Below are positions 51,987 to 61,600 of a stretch of DNA of 64,000 nucleotides, one piece after another. The stretch comes from Candidatus Lernaella stagnicola. Lineage in GTDB: Bacteria; Lernaellota; Lernaellaia; Lernaellales; Lernaellaceae. Below the pieces are notes generated by a model that worked only from the letters and a program-made list of their open reading frames with translations, had not been told where the DNA came from and searched no databases. The translations under genes and the position numbers were made by a program. The DNA is taken from positions 124,001 to 188,000 of the forward strand of contig JAVCCK010000023.1 in the NCBI GenBank assembly GCA_030765525.1, given 5' to 3'. Every line of letters starts with the position of its first letter. The first letter of the stretch is position 1.

Positions 51987-54028
51987 AGCTTCTCCACGAT
52001 GATTTCGTTCCCGTCAAAACGAATGACGGCCCGGTGCGTTGCGACGCCCTTTTCTTCCTCTTCCAACAGCTTGTCGATAAGCAGGTTGATCACGTATTGG
52101 TTGATGACACGCGGCACGCACCGCGCGCCTTCCCGCACACTGCGGACCATGGATTCACGCGCCATGAACACGCGCGCCCCCTCATCGATCTCCAACTCGA
52201 TGCCCTTGGCCTCCCGCAGGCGGGCCACTTCCATCGCCAGTTGGTAGTCCACGATTTCGCGGCAGATCGGCAGGTCCAGCGGCAGGAAGGTGACCAGTTC
52301 GTCCAAGCGGCCGATGAACTCGGGGCGGAATCCCTTTTCCTGCAAACGGCTGCGCGCCGCGTCGAGAAACAACTCGGACAATTTCGCATCGCGCCGCGCC
52401 GCGCCCAACAGCTCGGCGAGCCGTTCGGGCTCTTCATCCAACGTGTCGATCTTGAAGTATTCCTGCTGCAGCCACCGCTGTCCCGCGTTGGTCGTCATGA
52501 CGATCAGGCACCGGCGGCCGTCGCGTATCGGCCCCGCCGGATCCGAAATCAGGCCTTCGTCGGCGAAGCGCAGCAACGAGTCGAACACTTCCACGTGCGC
52601 TTTTTCGATTTCGTCGAAGAGCACGACGCACTCGGGCATGTCGCGCAGGCCGTTGGTGAGCTTGCCGTCTCCGTAGCCGACGTACCCCGGCGGCGCACCG
52701 ACGAAACCGCTCATGGATTCCTTGGTTTGAAACTGCCCCATTTCGAGATACAGCAGCAAATTCTCGTCGCCGAAAACGTAGCGCGCCAACTCCTTGGCCA
52801 GTTGCGTCTTGCCGGTGCCGGTCGGCCCGAGAAACAGGAACACGCCCGCCGGTCGCCCTTCACGCGACAACCCGAAGCGCAACCGCTTGATCCACGGCAT
52901 AACGCTGCCCACCGAATCGTGCTGACCGCGAATCCGGTCGTTGATGCGCCCCTCGATCTCCGTGATGGAAAAAGTCTGCAAGGGCTTTTCCGGTTCGACT
53001 TCCGGCGGTTCAGTCGTGTCCAAATAGTCCCGCAGCGCGGTGATATCCACGTGCGCGTTGGCCGGAAGAACATCTTGCAAAGCCTCGGGACAAGCCTGCA
53101 GAAACGCCCGGCTGATTTCCGGCTCGCCCGCCGGCTGCTCGGTTTCGTACCGGGAAATCTCCACGGCACGCAGCAACACCCGCTGCACCGGCCCCAACAA
53201 GGAATGTTCGTCCAACTCGAGGGCATCGTTGCGCCGGCCGCCGGCCCAACTCAAATGACGCGCCAACGACGTGTGCAGGTCGCGCTTGACGTCCAAGCCC
53301 CGCATCGCCAGCGCGCCCGCCAAGTGCCCGCGGTCCTGCCCGAGCAGCGAATACAATAAATGCGGCGTGAATATCCGCTTCGCGCCGAGGCTGGCCGCGT
53401 CCTCCCGCAAACGCGCCAGGAATTTGCGGCCGCTTGGCGAGTAAAGCGACGTGTCGAGTTTGCGGGTGCCTCCGTCGGTCGAAGCGGCAAAAAGGTCGAT
53501 CACTCGGTCGGGACGCAATTTCGTCTGCACGTATTTCAGAAAGTGCTGCAGCCCCTTTTCGGTGGCGTAGGCCTCCAAGATACCGGCGAGTCGGCTGTCG
53601 CTCGAACTGGCTTGCTCGTAGATCGCCAGCGTCAACGCCGCTTCGGTAATCGTCTTTTGATCGTACTTGCGGGCGATGTTCTGGACCTTCTCGAGCATCG
53701 CCGACACCTCGGCGTCGACCGCCCCACGATGCAGGCGATCGCTCACCGGTGCGGGCTCGCCGGGCTTGTCGAGGCCGAAAGCGAGTTCAATGTTCTCGAT
53801 GAACTGGTCCGGATCGTTGCCGCGCTTTTCGATCAGGTGAACGCGCACGATGCTGCCCGGGCTGGCCACCAGGCAATACAGCCAATGGCGCAGGTGTACC
53901 GCGCCGTCACCGTGAATGAGCGCCTGCGCCAGGACTTTATCGCCCTCTTCGCCCTTCTTGTCGCCAAGCATACGGGCCAGACGGCGATCGAATGCCGCGA
54001 TATTCAATCCTTGTTCAGTCAACAACAT
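51983..54028 (-). CDS. ClpB/ClpA-like AAA+ ATPase with tandem Clp_N-type repeats and a single AAA ring
   Basis: The product is 681 residues from ATG 54028 (GGAGG 7 bases upstream). About 340 residues of helical units resembling the Clp_N repeat (four units, e.g. FTPHLLYSLLGQDRGHLAGAL) precede one AAA+ module of the ClpB-D2 type. Walker A is GPTGTGKT (401-408), the pore loop is GYVG (448-451), Walker B is VVLFDEIEKAH (468-478), sensor 1 is MTTNAG (511-516), and the RPEFIGRLDELVTF box contains the arginine finger. The D1 ring and middle domain of ClpB are absent, so it resembles a one-ring unfoldase. I cannot see an IGF-type loop for ClpP docking. Its repeats are like those of the CHAT protein encoded two genes upstream, suggesting the two share a substrate or assemble together. 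Confidence 0.88.
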   Translation of the reverse strand: MLLTEQGLNIAAFDRRLARMLGDKKGEEGDKVLAQALIHGDGAVHLRHWLYCLVASPGSIVRVHLIEKRGNDPDQFIENIELAFGLDKPGEPAPVSDRLHRGAVDAEVSAMLEKVQNIARKYDQKTITEAALTLAIYEQASSSDSRLAGILEAYATEKGLQHFLKYVQTKLRPDRVIDLFAASTDGGTRKLDTSLYSPSGRKFLARLREDAASLGAKRIFTPHLLYSLLGQDRGHLAGALAMRGLDVKRDLHTSLARHLSWAGGRRNDALELDEHSLLGPVQRVLLRAVEISRYETEQPAGEPEISRAFLQACPEALQDVLPANAHVDITALRDYLDTTEPPEVEPEKPLQTFSITEIEGRINDRIRGQHDSVGSVMPWIKRLRFGLSREGRPAGVFLFLGPTGTGKTQLAKELARYVFGDENLLLYLEMGQFQTKESMSGFVGAPPGYVGYGDGKLTNGLRDMPECVVLFDEIEKAHVEVFDSLLRFADEGLISDPAGPIRDGRRCLIVMTTNAGQRWLQQEYFKIDTLDEEPERLAELLGAARRDAKLSELFLDAARSRLQEKGFRPEFIGRLDELVTFLPLDLPICREIVDYQLAMEVARLREAKGIELEIDEGARVFMARESMVRSVREGARCVPRVINQYVINLLIDKLLEEEEKGVATHRAVIRFDGNEIIVEKL

Positions 54029-57000
54029 GCTGGTCCTCCGCACCGATCAACGGCAACAACAATTCCTGCGCCCGGTGAATCTTCGCCATGGCGCGTTCCT
54101 GGTCCTTTTCCCCGGCCGCGGCCTGCGCGCACGCAAAGCCCACGAGCAGCCGCATCGCCGGTGTCATTCGATCTTCGAGATGCTGCGGCAGCCGCTCGCC
54201 GGTCAGCCGCCGCCAATCCTTTTTCCGAAACCAACCGTGCGCGGCCGCCAACCACAACGCCCGCGGATCCACGGGAAGGCCGTCGATGAACCACTGCGCC
54301 GGTTCGCCGAAAGCCTCTAGAAACTCCGCGTCGTTATTCAAGGCGTGGTGCGCGGCGGTTTGTAAGAGATCTTGCCGCCCATCGTTCCATCCGCCGGATC
54401 CGTTATCCAGGGCGGCGGTCACCTGACGGGCCGCGGCGCGGCGCGCTTCACCCTCGCCGAGCCACATCGCGGCCGTCGCCCAGAAAGGCCATAGTTCATC
54501 GCCTGCCGGTGCCGGCGGCGGCGAAACGGCGGGTTGACCCGCGGCCTCCGCCACGAATCGGTGCAACGTATACCATCGCTGCAAAACCGGATCGGCGTGG
54601 AATTCGGGGCTGCGGTCGTAATCATCCATCAGAGAGCGCGAAGCGGCGACGGCCTCCGTGTCCAGAAGTTGCGCGACGGTTCGCCCCACGGCGTCATCCG
54701 CGTGGTCGTCGGCCGGTAATCCGAAGGACTCCCCGATGCGGCGCAACACGTCGTGACTGCTCAGCACCCATCCGGCGCGTGCAAAAAGCGACGACCGCGT
54801 GCCGCCGTGTTCGACGCGCAAGAGGTCGATCGCTTCGGCAACGCGACCTTGCTCCACGAGCCGCCGCGCTAGAAGCTGCCGCCAAACCTCGCCGGTTTTG
54901 TCGTCGAGGTTCGCCGGCGAGGCCGGATCGACTTCGCCCGCGCCCAGCGCCCCCGCCAAAAGCGCGTAACCCTCCGCCCACGATACGGACGCTCCGACGC
55001 CATCGAGAAGCTGCGCCGCCTCGCGCGCCGCCGCCTCCGTCGGCGTTCCGGCCGCAACGAGCAGCAATCGAGCCAGACGCGCTTTGGTAACGGGATCGTC
55101 GGGGGATTTTTCGTGAACCGCGCGATGACGCTTTTCCGCGTCCGGCCAATCCTCACGCCGTTCGGCAAGCGCCGCGCCGAGCCTTTCGGCGGCGGCTTCG
55201 AAAACCGAACCGCGCAGGCATTCCTGGTTGCGCGTTTCGCCCAACACGTTGGCCGCTTCGTCCGCGCGCCCCTGCCGCGTCGCCGTCAGCGCCTGAGCAT
55301 AGACACATCCGGGATCCGCCGAGAACGTAGACGGCAAATACGAGGCCGCAATTTCCACCTCGCCGTGCCGCAAGGCAATCATGGCCAGTTGGCCGCGGGC
55401 GCTGTCCGCCTTCGGCCCGTTTAATAGGCTTTCCAGAAGCGGTCCCGCCGCCGGGTCATTCTGCCGCGCCAGGCAGACACCGTGCCAGTAGCACAGCGCG
55501 TCGTCCCACCAGGCGCGCGTAATCGCCGGCCACAACGCCGTCGTCTGCCGCAGGGCGGCGAATTGTATCCCCGCTTCGACCGGCCGGCCTTGCGCCAACG
55601 TGAAACGGGCGCGTCCGACCGCCTCCTCGTTCTCGAAATCCTTGGCGATGGCATGTGTCGCCATGTCGCCCAAACCGGCGAACAACTCCGATTCCCGCCC
55701 CGAACCGGACCACGGCTCGGCGGTGCGGAAAGATGCGTCGTACGCCTCCCAGAGCGCGGTTAGTTGAGGCGCCGTTTCCTCCTGCCGCTCGCTGAGCGCC
55801 GCGCTCACCAACTCGACGGTTCGCTGGGCAATGTCGCGCTCGATTTCCGAGCGGAACCCCAGATGCCGCTGGCGGCTGCCGATGAGCCAGGCGACCGGCC
55901 AGTGTTGCCCGTCGACATCCTTCAGCAGCGGCCACAAATCGGTTAGCGGTTGGTTGATCATCAATACGCGAACCAGGAGCCACAGCATCCACGGCGGTGT
56001 GCCGATCGGAAGGTCGGTCAAGGCGGGCGGCAATTCCTGTCCCGGCCCCCGGCCGCATACTCGCAGGGCGAACGCGAACAGGTCGGCCGCGAAATCAAGT
56101 TGGGGAAACTCCGCAAACGAAGTGGCGCCTCGCGCGTCGGTCAAGCCGTTGAGCAGGCGCTCTTCTTTTTCCTCGGCGAGCGTCGGAGCTTGCGATTTGA
56201 AGACCAACGTGGCCGCCGCCTCCAACAACGAAAGCGGATCATCCTCGTCCCAGGTCTCCCGTTCCTGCGGATTGCCGATCAAATACCGCGCGACACGCTC
56301 CAGTCGATTGGCGTCCGGCTCCGCGTCCCGCACTTTGTCCGAGAGTTTGGCCAGGCCGCCGCGGAAATCCATTTCCACCCGAATGAACCGGTAGGCGATA
56401 CCGATTTGCGTCCACGTTTTTTCGCCGTCGGCAACTTCGATTTCGCCGCAAAGCGTGCCGGCGAGCTCGACTTGGTCGCGGGTCCATTGCGGGTTGATCC
56501 GCAGCTTCTGGCGGATCACTTTCAACACCAATTCTTTTTCCTGGCGGTCTTCGAACTCCCCTCCGGAAAGACGTTTCGTCGCTTTCACAGTCGCCGTCAG
56601 CGACTCCTGCAGCATGATGTCGATCATGTTTTGCAGGCGCTCCGCCCCGGCCTCATCGTGCAGTTTCAGGGCGGCGGCGCGTTCGGCGGCGGCCGTGTCA
56701 CCCACGTGCAGCAAAGCGCGGGCCATCCAGTACCGCGCCCGGGGGCGGTGCGGCGTCAACTCAAGCGCCTTCTCGGCGAAACGCACCATGGGCTCGAAGC
56801 TCTGCGCCCACTCCGACGCGCGCGCGCCGACTACTAACGCGTCCGCCTTCATCATCGTGGAGAAATCAAAACGCGCGGCCTTTACCTTTTGGAGCCATTG
56901 CAGCGCCTCATCCCGCGACGCGAACACGTCCGGACATTCGGCCAACACGCGACAAGCTTTGAACACGTCGTGCCCCTGCAAACCGGCGTGCGCCTGGCTG

Positions 57001-57530
57001 AGAAAATCGCTTAATTCGTTTCGTTCGTAACGGTCGTACACCGTCTCGAGGACCCGCACGATGGCCGCGCCGTGAGCGGCGAAGGTCGCGGCCGGATCGC
57101 CGACCCAATAGCGGGCTTGCGTAAGATAAAGAGGCTCGCCCGGTTCCTTGTCGTCCAGCAATTCCAGCAATTGCCAACGTAACGACACGCACGTTTCGCG
57201 GGCGGGCGACAGAGCCTGGAGTTCCTGCAACCAACGCGCCGCGGCCACCCCGTCGCCGTTTCGCAAATGGATGTGCGCCAGATACGCCGCCGCGTCCCGC
57301 AAGAGACCCGCGGCGTTTTCATCGCTCGTCGCACTTGTCTCGCGGGTACCGGCCAACGCGCGTTCCAATGACGTAATCGCCGTTGCGTTGTTGTGCCGTT
57401 GCGCCTTCCACAAACACCGCCGCAGACGACCGAACTTGCTGAAAAGCCACGCGAGGCGTTGCCACCACGCCGATTCAATCGGGACGGGTGCGAATTTCGC
57501 GGGGTAAGTGGCGCCGATTCGCGCCATCAT
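54015..57530 (-). CDS. Giant helical-repeat (TPR-like) protein
   Basis: The product is about 1171 residues from ATG 57530 (CGGAG upstream). The same frame is open to 57605, so a start up to 25 codons earlier is possible. It is soluble and almost wholly helical, with many degenerate TPR pairs (PRARYWMARALLHVGDTAAAERAAAL, RARLARLLLVAAGTPTEAAAREAAQLL, RRLVEQGRVAEAIDLLRVEHGG). There is no catalytic motif. It lies between the CHAT-Clp protein (28-base gap) and the AAA+ gene (14-base overlap), so it probably scaffolds the protease with the unfoldase, as TPR subunits do for other CHAT proteases such as Craspase. That analogy is inference. Confidence 0.75.
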   Translation of the reverse strand: MMARIGATYPAKFAPVPIESAWWQRLAWLFSKFGRLRRCLWKAQRHNNATAITSLERALAGTRETSATSDENAAGLLRDAAAYLAHIHLRNGDGVAAARWLQELQALSPARETCVSLRWQLLELLDDKEPGEPLYLTQARYWVGDPAATFAAHGAAIVRVLETVYDRYERNELSDFLSQAHAGLQGHDVFKACRVLAECPDVFASRDEALQWLQKVKAARFDFSTMMKADALVVGARASEWAQSFEPMVRFAEKALELTPHRPRARYWMARALLHVGDTAAAERAAALKLHDEAGAERLQNMIDIMLQESLTATVKATKRLSGGEFEDRQEKELVLKVIRQKLRINPQWTRDQVELAGTLCGEIEVADGEKTWTQIGIAYRFIRVEMDFRGGLAKLSDKVRDAEPDANRLERVARYLIGNPQERETWDEDDPLSLLEAAATLVFKSQAPTLAEEKEERLLNGLTDARGATSFAEFPQLDFAADLFAFALRVCGRGPGQELPPALTDLPIGTPPWMLWLLVRVLMINQPLTDLWPLLKDVDGQHWPVAWLIGSRQRHLGFRSEIERDIAQRTVELVSAALSERQEETAPQLTALWEAYDASFRTAEPWSGSGRESELFAGLGDMATHAIAKDFENEEAVGRARFTLAQGRPVEAGIQFAALRQTTALWPAITRAWWDDALCYWHGVCLARQNDPAAGPLLESLLNGPKADSARGQLAMIALRHGEVEIAASYLPSTFSADPGCVYAQALTATRQGRADEAANVLGETRNQECLRGSVFEAAAERLGAALAERREDWPDAEKRHRAVHEKSPDDPVTKARLARLLLVAAGTPTEAAAREAAQLLDGVGASVSWAEGYALLAGALGAGEVDPASPANLDDKTGEVWRQLLARRLVEQGRVAEAIDLLRVEHGGTRSSLFARAGWVLSSHDVLRRIGESFGLPADDHADDAVGRTVAQLLDTEAVAASRSLMDDYDRSPEFHADPVLQRWYTLHRFVAEAAGQPAVSPPPAPAGDELWPFWATAAMWLGEGEARRAAARQVTAALDNGSGGWNDGRQDLLQTAAHHALNNDAEFLEAFGEPAQWFIDGLPVDPRALWLAAAHGWFRKKDWRRLTGERLPQHLEDRMTPAMRLLVGFACAQAAAGEKDQERAMAKIHRAQELLLPLIGAEDQHVVD

Positions 57531-57558
57531 CGCACTCCGGGTTCGGCAAGGCGGGCGC

Positions 57559-60500
57559 TCATTCACCTTCCTCATGGCGCGCGACGGTTTCGGCCGCCGA
57601 GGCAATCATTTCGGTCAAGCGCGGATCGACCTGGTTGAGGAGCTGGGCCACGACTCCGCCGCCATCGGCAAAGAACGAGCGGTGAATGTCGGCCATCGAC
57701 ACTTGCTCGCGCCGCTGCTCTGCGGCGAATCGCCTCGCCCGCGTCAAAATGTGCTCGACGTGAACGGAAATGCGCGGCGTCTCCGGCATCGTCGGCGGCG
57801 CCTGCCGCGGCGGCACGAGTTGGAGCACGTAATCCTTGAGTTCACTGATCCGGGCCACGCCGAATCCGGCCCGTAGCATTACCGTTTGCGCCGGGCTGTC
57901 GGGCAATTCCAGCAACGCGGCGAATAGATGCGGCGACTTGATTTCGAGCCAGCCTTGCAGGTAGGCGAATTGCGCCGCTTCCCGCATCAAACGCCAGGCC
58001 GACGGTTCGAAATCGGACGTCGATATACCCGCGGGCTCCGGCCCACCCTCGGGAACCGCCGGGCTCGCCACGCTTGATTGGGCATGCCGCAAGCGGTCCA
58101 TATCCAGGCCCGGAACCAAACTGCGAACCGCGATCTTGAAGTTGAGGTCGGCTCGGTCGCAGAACGCGCGGAACAATTCGGCCTCGGTGATGCGCGCCGG
58201 GTCGGCTGCGATGCGCCGCGCCGTTTCCAACGTGGGCAGCACGATTCGCTCCGCGACGCTGGGCTTGAACGGAAAGACGAACGAGCCGCGTCGCTCGGTG
58301 GTCTCGAGAAGATGGGCGGCGACTCCGGCGGCGTTAATACCCAACTCCGCCACCAAGCGCACCACGTGCCCCTCCGGTTGCGCGAGAAACGCGGCGAACA
58401 GCAGGCGATTGGGCAGTTCGCGCAGGCCGAATTCCTGCGTCAGGTTGTGCGCCGTCTCAATGACACGCCGGGCGCCAACGTCCAAGATCGCCAGGTCGAG
58501 TGTGCCGTTCCCGGTCAGCGACCAGTTCACGTCATCGCTTATCACGGCCCCGGGTTCCCCCTTCTCCGGCTCGCCTTGTACAGCGGCGGGCGGCCCCTCT
58601 TCCGGCGCGTCATCGCTGGACGGTTGCTTGAGAAGTGTCGTTTCCGGGTCTCCGGAAGGCGTGTCGTCCGAATCGCTCGGTCCGCTCGCGGGTGTGTCCG
58701 GAGCCTCGGGCCGGCGCGGTGGCGTGGGCGGCAAAATATCGGCCAGCGCACGCCGCAGGCAATCCCAGTCGAATTGCGGGATCAAGCTGTGCAGCCATGT
58801 CTTGAATTGCGAATTGGAGCGCTCGCAAAACGCGCGGAGTAATTCGGCTTCGGTGATGCATGCCGGATCGACTGCCGCCAGCCGCGCCGCCTTCAACACC
58901 GGCAAAACAATCCGTTTCGCCGCCTTCGACTCCAGCGGAAAAGTGGAAGGTTCAGAGCCCTTCGAGGCAGCGCGCATGTTGTCGGCGACCTCGCAGACAT
59001 CCACACCCAACTCTGCCAGTAGACGCGACGTGAACGTGTCCTGCCGCTCGACGAACGCCGCCATCAACACGCGATTGGGGATGTAGCGCAAACCCCATTC
59101 CTGCGCCGACCGGTGCGCCGTCTCGATGATGTGACGCGCCTCATCGTCCAAGGCCGTCAGGTCCAGTTCCTCGTCATCGGTCAGCGGCCATTCATCATTG
59201 AGCCGCGGTTCCCAATCGCCTTCCGGAAAGCGCAGTTCGTCCAGATTCACGTCGCCGGTCGTGACCAGGAATTCCTTGAAGTCGGCTGACGCACTTTGGC
59301 AGAAGCCGCGAAACAGCATCTGTTCGCTGATCTTGCTCGACGGACCCGCAAACTTTGCCGCGGCCTCCAACATGGGCGCTATCACCGGCCGCACGGCTTC
59401 CGACCCAAGGCCGAAAGTTCGCGGACTCTCCGCTTTGGTGACTTGCAGCAACTTGCCGGTGAGTAGTTCGGGGTTTTTATCGACCTCGCGGATCAGGCGT
59501 TCGGCTGCGCCCTCCAGTTGTGTGAGAAAAGCGATCAACACAATGCGGTGGGGTATCGGGAAATGCCCGCGTTGCTGCGCGAGGCGGTGAGCGTTGTCGA
59601 CGATGCGTCGCGCGGCCGGCGTCAGTTCGTCCAGCCGTAAAACACCGCTGTCGTCCATCTCTCCGTCGGAGAGCAGCGTCTCTAAAGTATGCAGCGCCGT
59701 CGCGGCGTCGGGCATGACGCCCAGTTGCTCGCTCGGCCAATTCTCGGTCGCCAAAAAGCTCCGCAGCAAATCGGCTTCGTGAATGATTTTCGTGTCCGTG
59801 TCCACGTGCGCCCGGGCCAGGCCTTCAGCGTTCTCAAGCAAACGCAGCAGTTCCGGCCCATAGTGAGTCCGCTCGGTCGGCAGGACGTCTCGCAGCAAGT
59901 GTTCCTCGAATCGGCCGTTTTGCAGATCGGATGTCCCGGGTTGCCCGCCGCGTGGCTGCGCCGGGTCGCGGGGCGAGGTCGCACTCGGCTCCATTTCGGG
60001 CAATTGGCCGATACGTTCGTACAATTCGTCCGGATCGATGCGGTGCTCCCGCAACAAGCTGCGCGTCAAATCACCCTTGCCCACCAGGCCGGCCAGCAAG
60101 TCGTTGGGGGTTAGGCTCTCGCGGTTCTGGTTGGTCATCCGCTTGCCGGCCCACAGCAGCACCGGCGTCATTTCCAAACCGAACGCTTCGTTCTGCAAAC
60201 GGCCGGCGGCGTCGAAAACGCTCAGGTCGTATTCGACGGGCGGTTCGGCCGTCTCGACAATCTGCTCGGCGGCGGCGGCCAATCCCGGCATCGTTTTGAA
60301 CGGATCGCCGAAATAGCGGTAGGCCATCCAGGCGATGTCGGGCTGGTCTTGGCGATAGCGTTCCAGACTGTTGCGCCGCGCCTCGGCCAGCGATTCGCTT
60401 AGTGTCTTGTCGGGCGACAGCGCGGTTTCGAAAAAGTCGATCGCCGCCCTTGCCGCCTGGTTGTTGACGACGCTGTAGATCGGCGCAATGACCACCTTGT

Positions 60501-61581
60501 TGCCGTCGTTGACGGAAAACGCCCGCGCCAGGCTATGCGGCTCCCGTTCGATGTCCCATTGGTCGCCGGCCGCGCCGCTTTGGCACGCGTTGAGAAAAAT
60601 CAGCTTCGCGTTCGGCGCCGCGTCGGCGATCTGTCGGGCCGGCAAAGGTCCGTCGGCCAGAATCAACTGCCCCTGACGACTCTCGTTGCAGAAGTCGCCG
60701 TGCCCGAAGTAGTAGATGCCGGCGAATTCGCGCTGCTCCAACAGAGCGAGCACTTTGCCGACTTTCGCATCCCGATATTTCACGCGCGTGATGTTGTACC
60801 CGCGGGCCTCAAGCAGCGATTCCAACCTGGCGACGTGGCTTTTGCATTGGCCCTTGCCGTCGGAGTATTTGCTGAACAAACTATTCAGCGGATCATCGTG
60901 CGGATCGATGATGAACAGCCATTCCCGCGAGCGGCTCGGGCCCTTGTAGGCGTCGCGAATCACGTGACTGAAGTGGTAGGTCAGCGCCAGCTTGTCGCCG
61001 CCCAGCCGCATTTCGCTGCGGTGGCGCGAACAATACGGGCCGGGCCAATCGGGGTGATCCAAATCGCGCAGATAGTCCCACAGCAGATCCTTGTGAAACA
61101 CCTTCTTGCCCAGCGCCAATTGCTGATAAAAGTCCAGCATGATCGCCGGGGGCACGATGAAACGCCGTGTGCAATCCGGCTCGGGACACTCCATAAAATA
61201 TTCTTCCATCGCCTCCCACGGTATTTGCTCGACGATGTCGCGGGCGAAGGTGTCCAATTGCGGGTGAATCGGCGGCGCCGTCATCTTGATGAAACCGCAC
61301 TCGGGAAGAATCTGCTTGGCCAAACGCAACGCGGCGTCTTCCACGCTCAAATCGCCCCGCTTCGCCCCGGCGACCGCACGGGTATTTAATTCGTCCACCC
61401 GCAGTTTGATGTCGCGAATCAACCGTTGCACGCTATCTCGGCTCGGCACCAACTTGAATTCGGTTACCGGCCGCGTCGCCTGCGTTCCGGTGCCGACCGG
61501 CAGCATTTCCTGGCGGTATGCAACTCCGCCGCGGTCGGACGAATCCTGCTGGTACGAAACGGAAAGTATCCGAGTTTCCAT
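57559..61581 (-). CDS. CHAT caspase-like protease fused to about ten Clp_N-type repeat units
   Basis: The product is 1340 residues from the ATG at 61581 (GGGGCGGGTG upstream). The CHAT domain (about 215-430) shows the catalytic dyad His294 (YYFGHGDF) and Cys333 (LNACQSG), with the downstream IAPIYSVVNNQAARAAI and AWMAYRYFGDP strands of the family. From about 450 to the end are ten roughly 65-80-residue helical units like Clp_N halves, alternating between two types. One type reads ARHIIETAHRSAQEWGLRYIPNRVLMAAF; the other reads AAKRIVLPVLKAARLAAVDP with EAELLRAFCERSN. In ClpA/ClpB this domain recruits substrates and adaptors. I infer a regulated cysteine protease gripping proteins or the AAA+ partner through its repeats. 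Cleavage after Arg/Lys, as in other CHAT/caspase-like enzymes, is likely but unknown. Confidence 0.88.
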   Translation of the reverse strand: METRILSVSYQQDSSDRGGVAYRQEMLPVGTGTQATRPVTEFKLVPSRDSVQRLIRDIKLRVDELNTRAVAGAKRGDLSVEDAALRLAKQILPECGFIKMTAPPIHPQLDTFARDIVEQIPWEAMEEYFMECPEPDCTRRFIVPPAIMLDFYQQLALGKKVFHKDLLWDYLRDLDHPDWPGPYCSRHRSEMRLGGDKLALTYHFSHVIRDAYKGPSRSREWLFIIDPHDDPLNSLFSKYSDGKGQCKSHVARLESLLEARGYNITRVKYRDAKVGKVLALLEQREFAGIYYFGHGDFCNESRQGQLILADGPLPARQIADAAPNAKLIFLNACQSGAAGDQWDIEREPHSLARAFSVNDGNKVVIAPIYSVVNNQAARAAIDFFETALSPDKTLSESLAEARRNSLERYRQDQPDIAWMAYRYFGDPFKTMPGLAAAAEQIVETAEPPVEYDLSVFDAAGRLQNEAFGLEMTPVLLWAGKRMTNQNRESLTPNDLLAGLVGKGDLTRSLLREHRIDPDELYERIGQLPEMEPSATSPRDPAQPRGGQPGTSDLQNGRFEEHLLRDVLPTERTHYGPELLRLLENAEGLARAHVDTDTKIIHEADLLRSFLATENWPSEQLGVMPDAATALHTLETLLSDGEMDDSGVLRLDELTPAARRIVDNAHRLAQQRGHFPIPHRIVLIAFLTQLEGAAERLIREVDKNPELLTGKLLQVTKAESPRTFGLGSEAVRPVIAPMLEAAAKFAGPSSKISEQMLFRGFCQSASADFKEFLVTTGDVNLDELRFPEGDWEPRLNDEWPLTDDEELDLTALDDEARHIIETAHRSAQEWGLRYIPNRVLMAAFVERQDTFTSRLLAELGVDVCEVADNMRAASKGSEPSTFPLESKAAKRIVLPVLKAARLAAVDPACITEAELLRAFCERSNSQFKTWLHSLIPQFDWDCLRRALADILPPTPPRRPEAPDTPASGPSDSDDTPSGDPETTLLKQPSSDDAPEEGPPAAVQGEPEKGEPGAVISDDVNWSLTGNGTLDLAILDVGARRVIETAHNLTQEFGLRELPNRLLFAAFLAQPEGHVVRLVAELGINAAGVAAHLLETTERRGSFVFPFKPSVAERIVLPTLETARRIAADPARITEAELFRAFCDRADLNFKIAVRSLVPGLDMDRLRHAQSSVASPAVPEGGPEPAGISTSDFEPSAWRLMREAAQFAYLQGWLEIKSPHLFAALLELPDSPAQTVMLRAGFGVARISELKDYVLQLVPPRQAPPTMPETPRISVHVEHILTRARRFAAEQRREQVSMADIHRSFFADGGGVVAQLLNQVDPRLTEMIASAAETVARHEEGE

Positions 61582-61600
61582 CACCCGCCCCACATCGCTT

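Noticed and set aside
49563-52247. An 894-codon open frame on the plus strand opposite the kinase and helical-repeat genes
   Set aside because: Long antisense frames are expected in GC-rich DNA where the third codon position of the real gene is G/C. The minus-strand genes here have kinase motifs, ribosome sites and linked starts; the plus frame has no domain, no ribosome site and Arg/His/Gln-rich composition.
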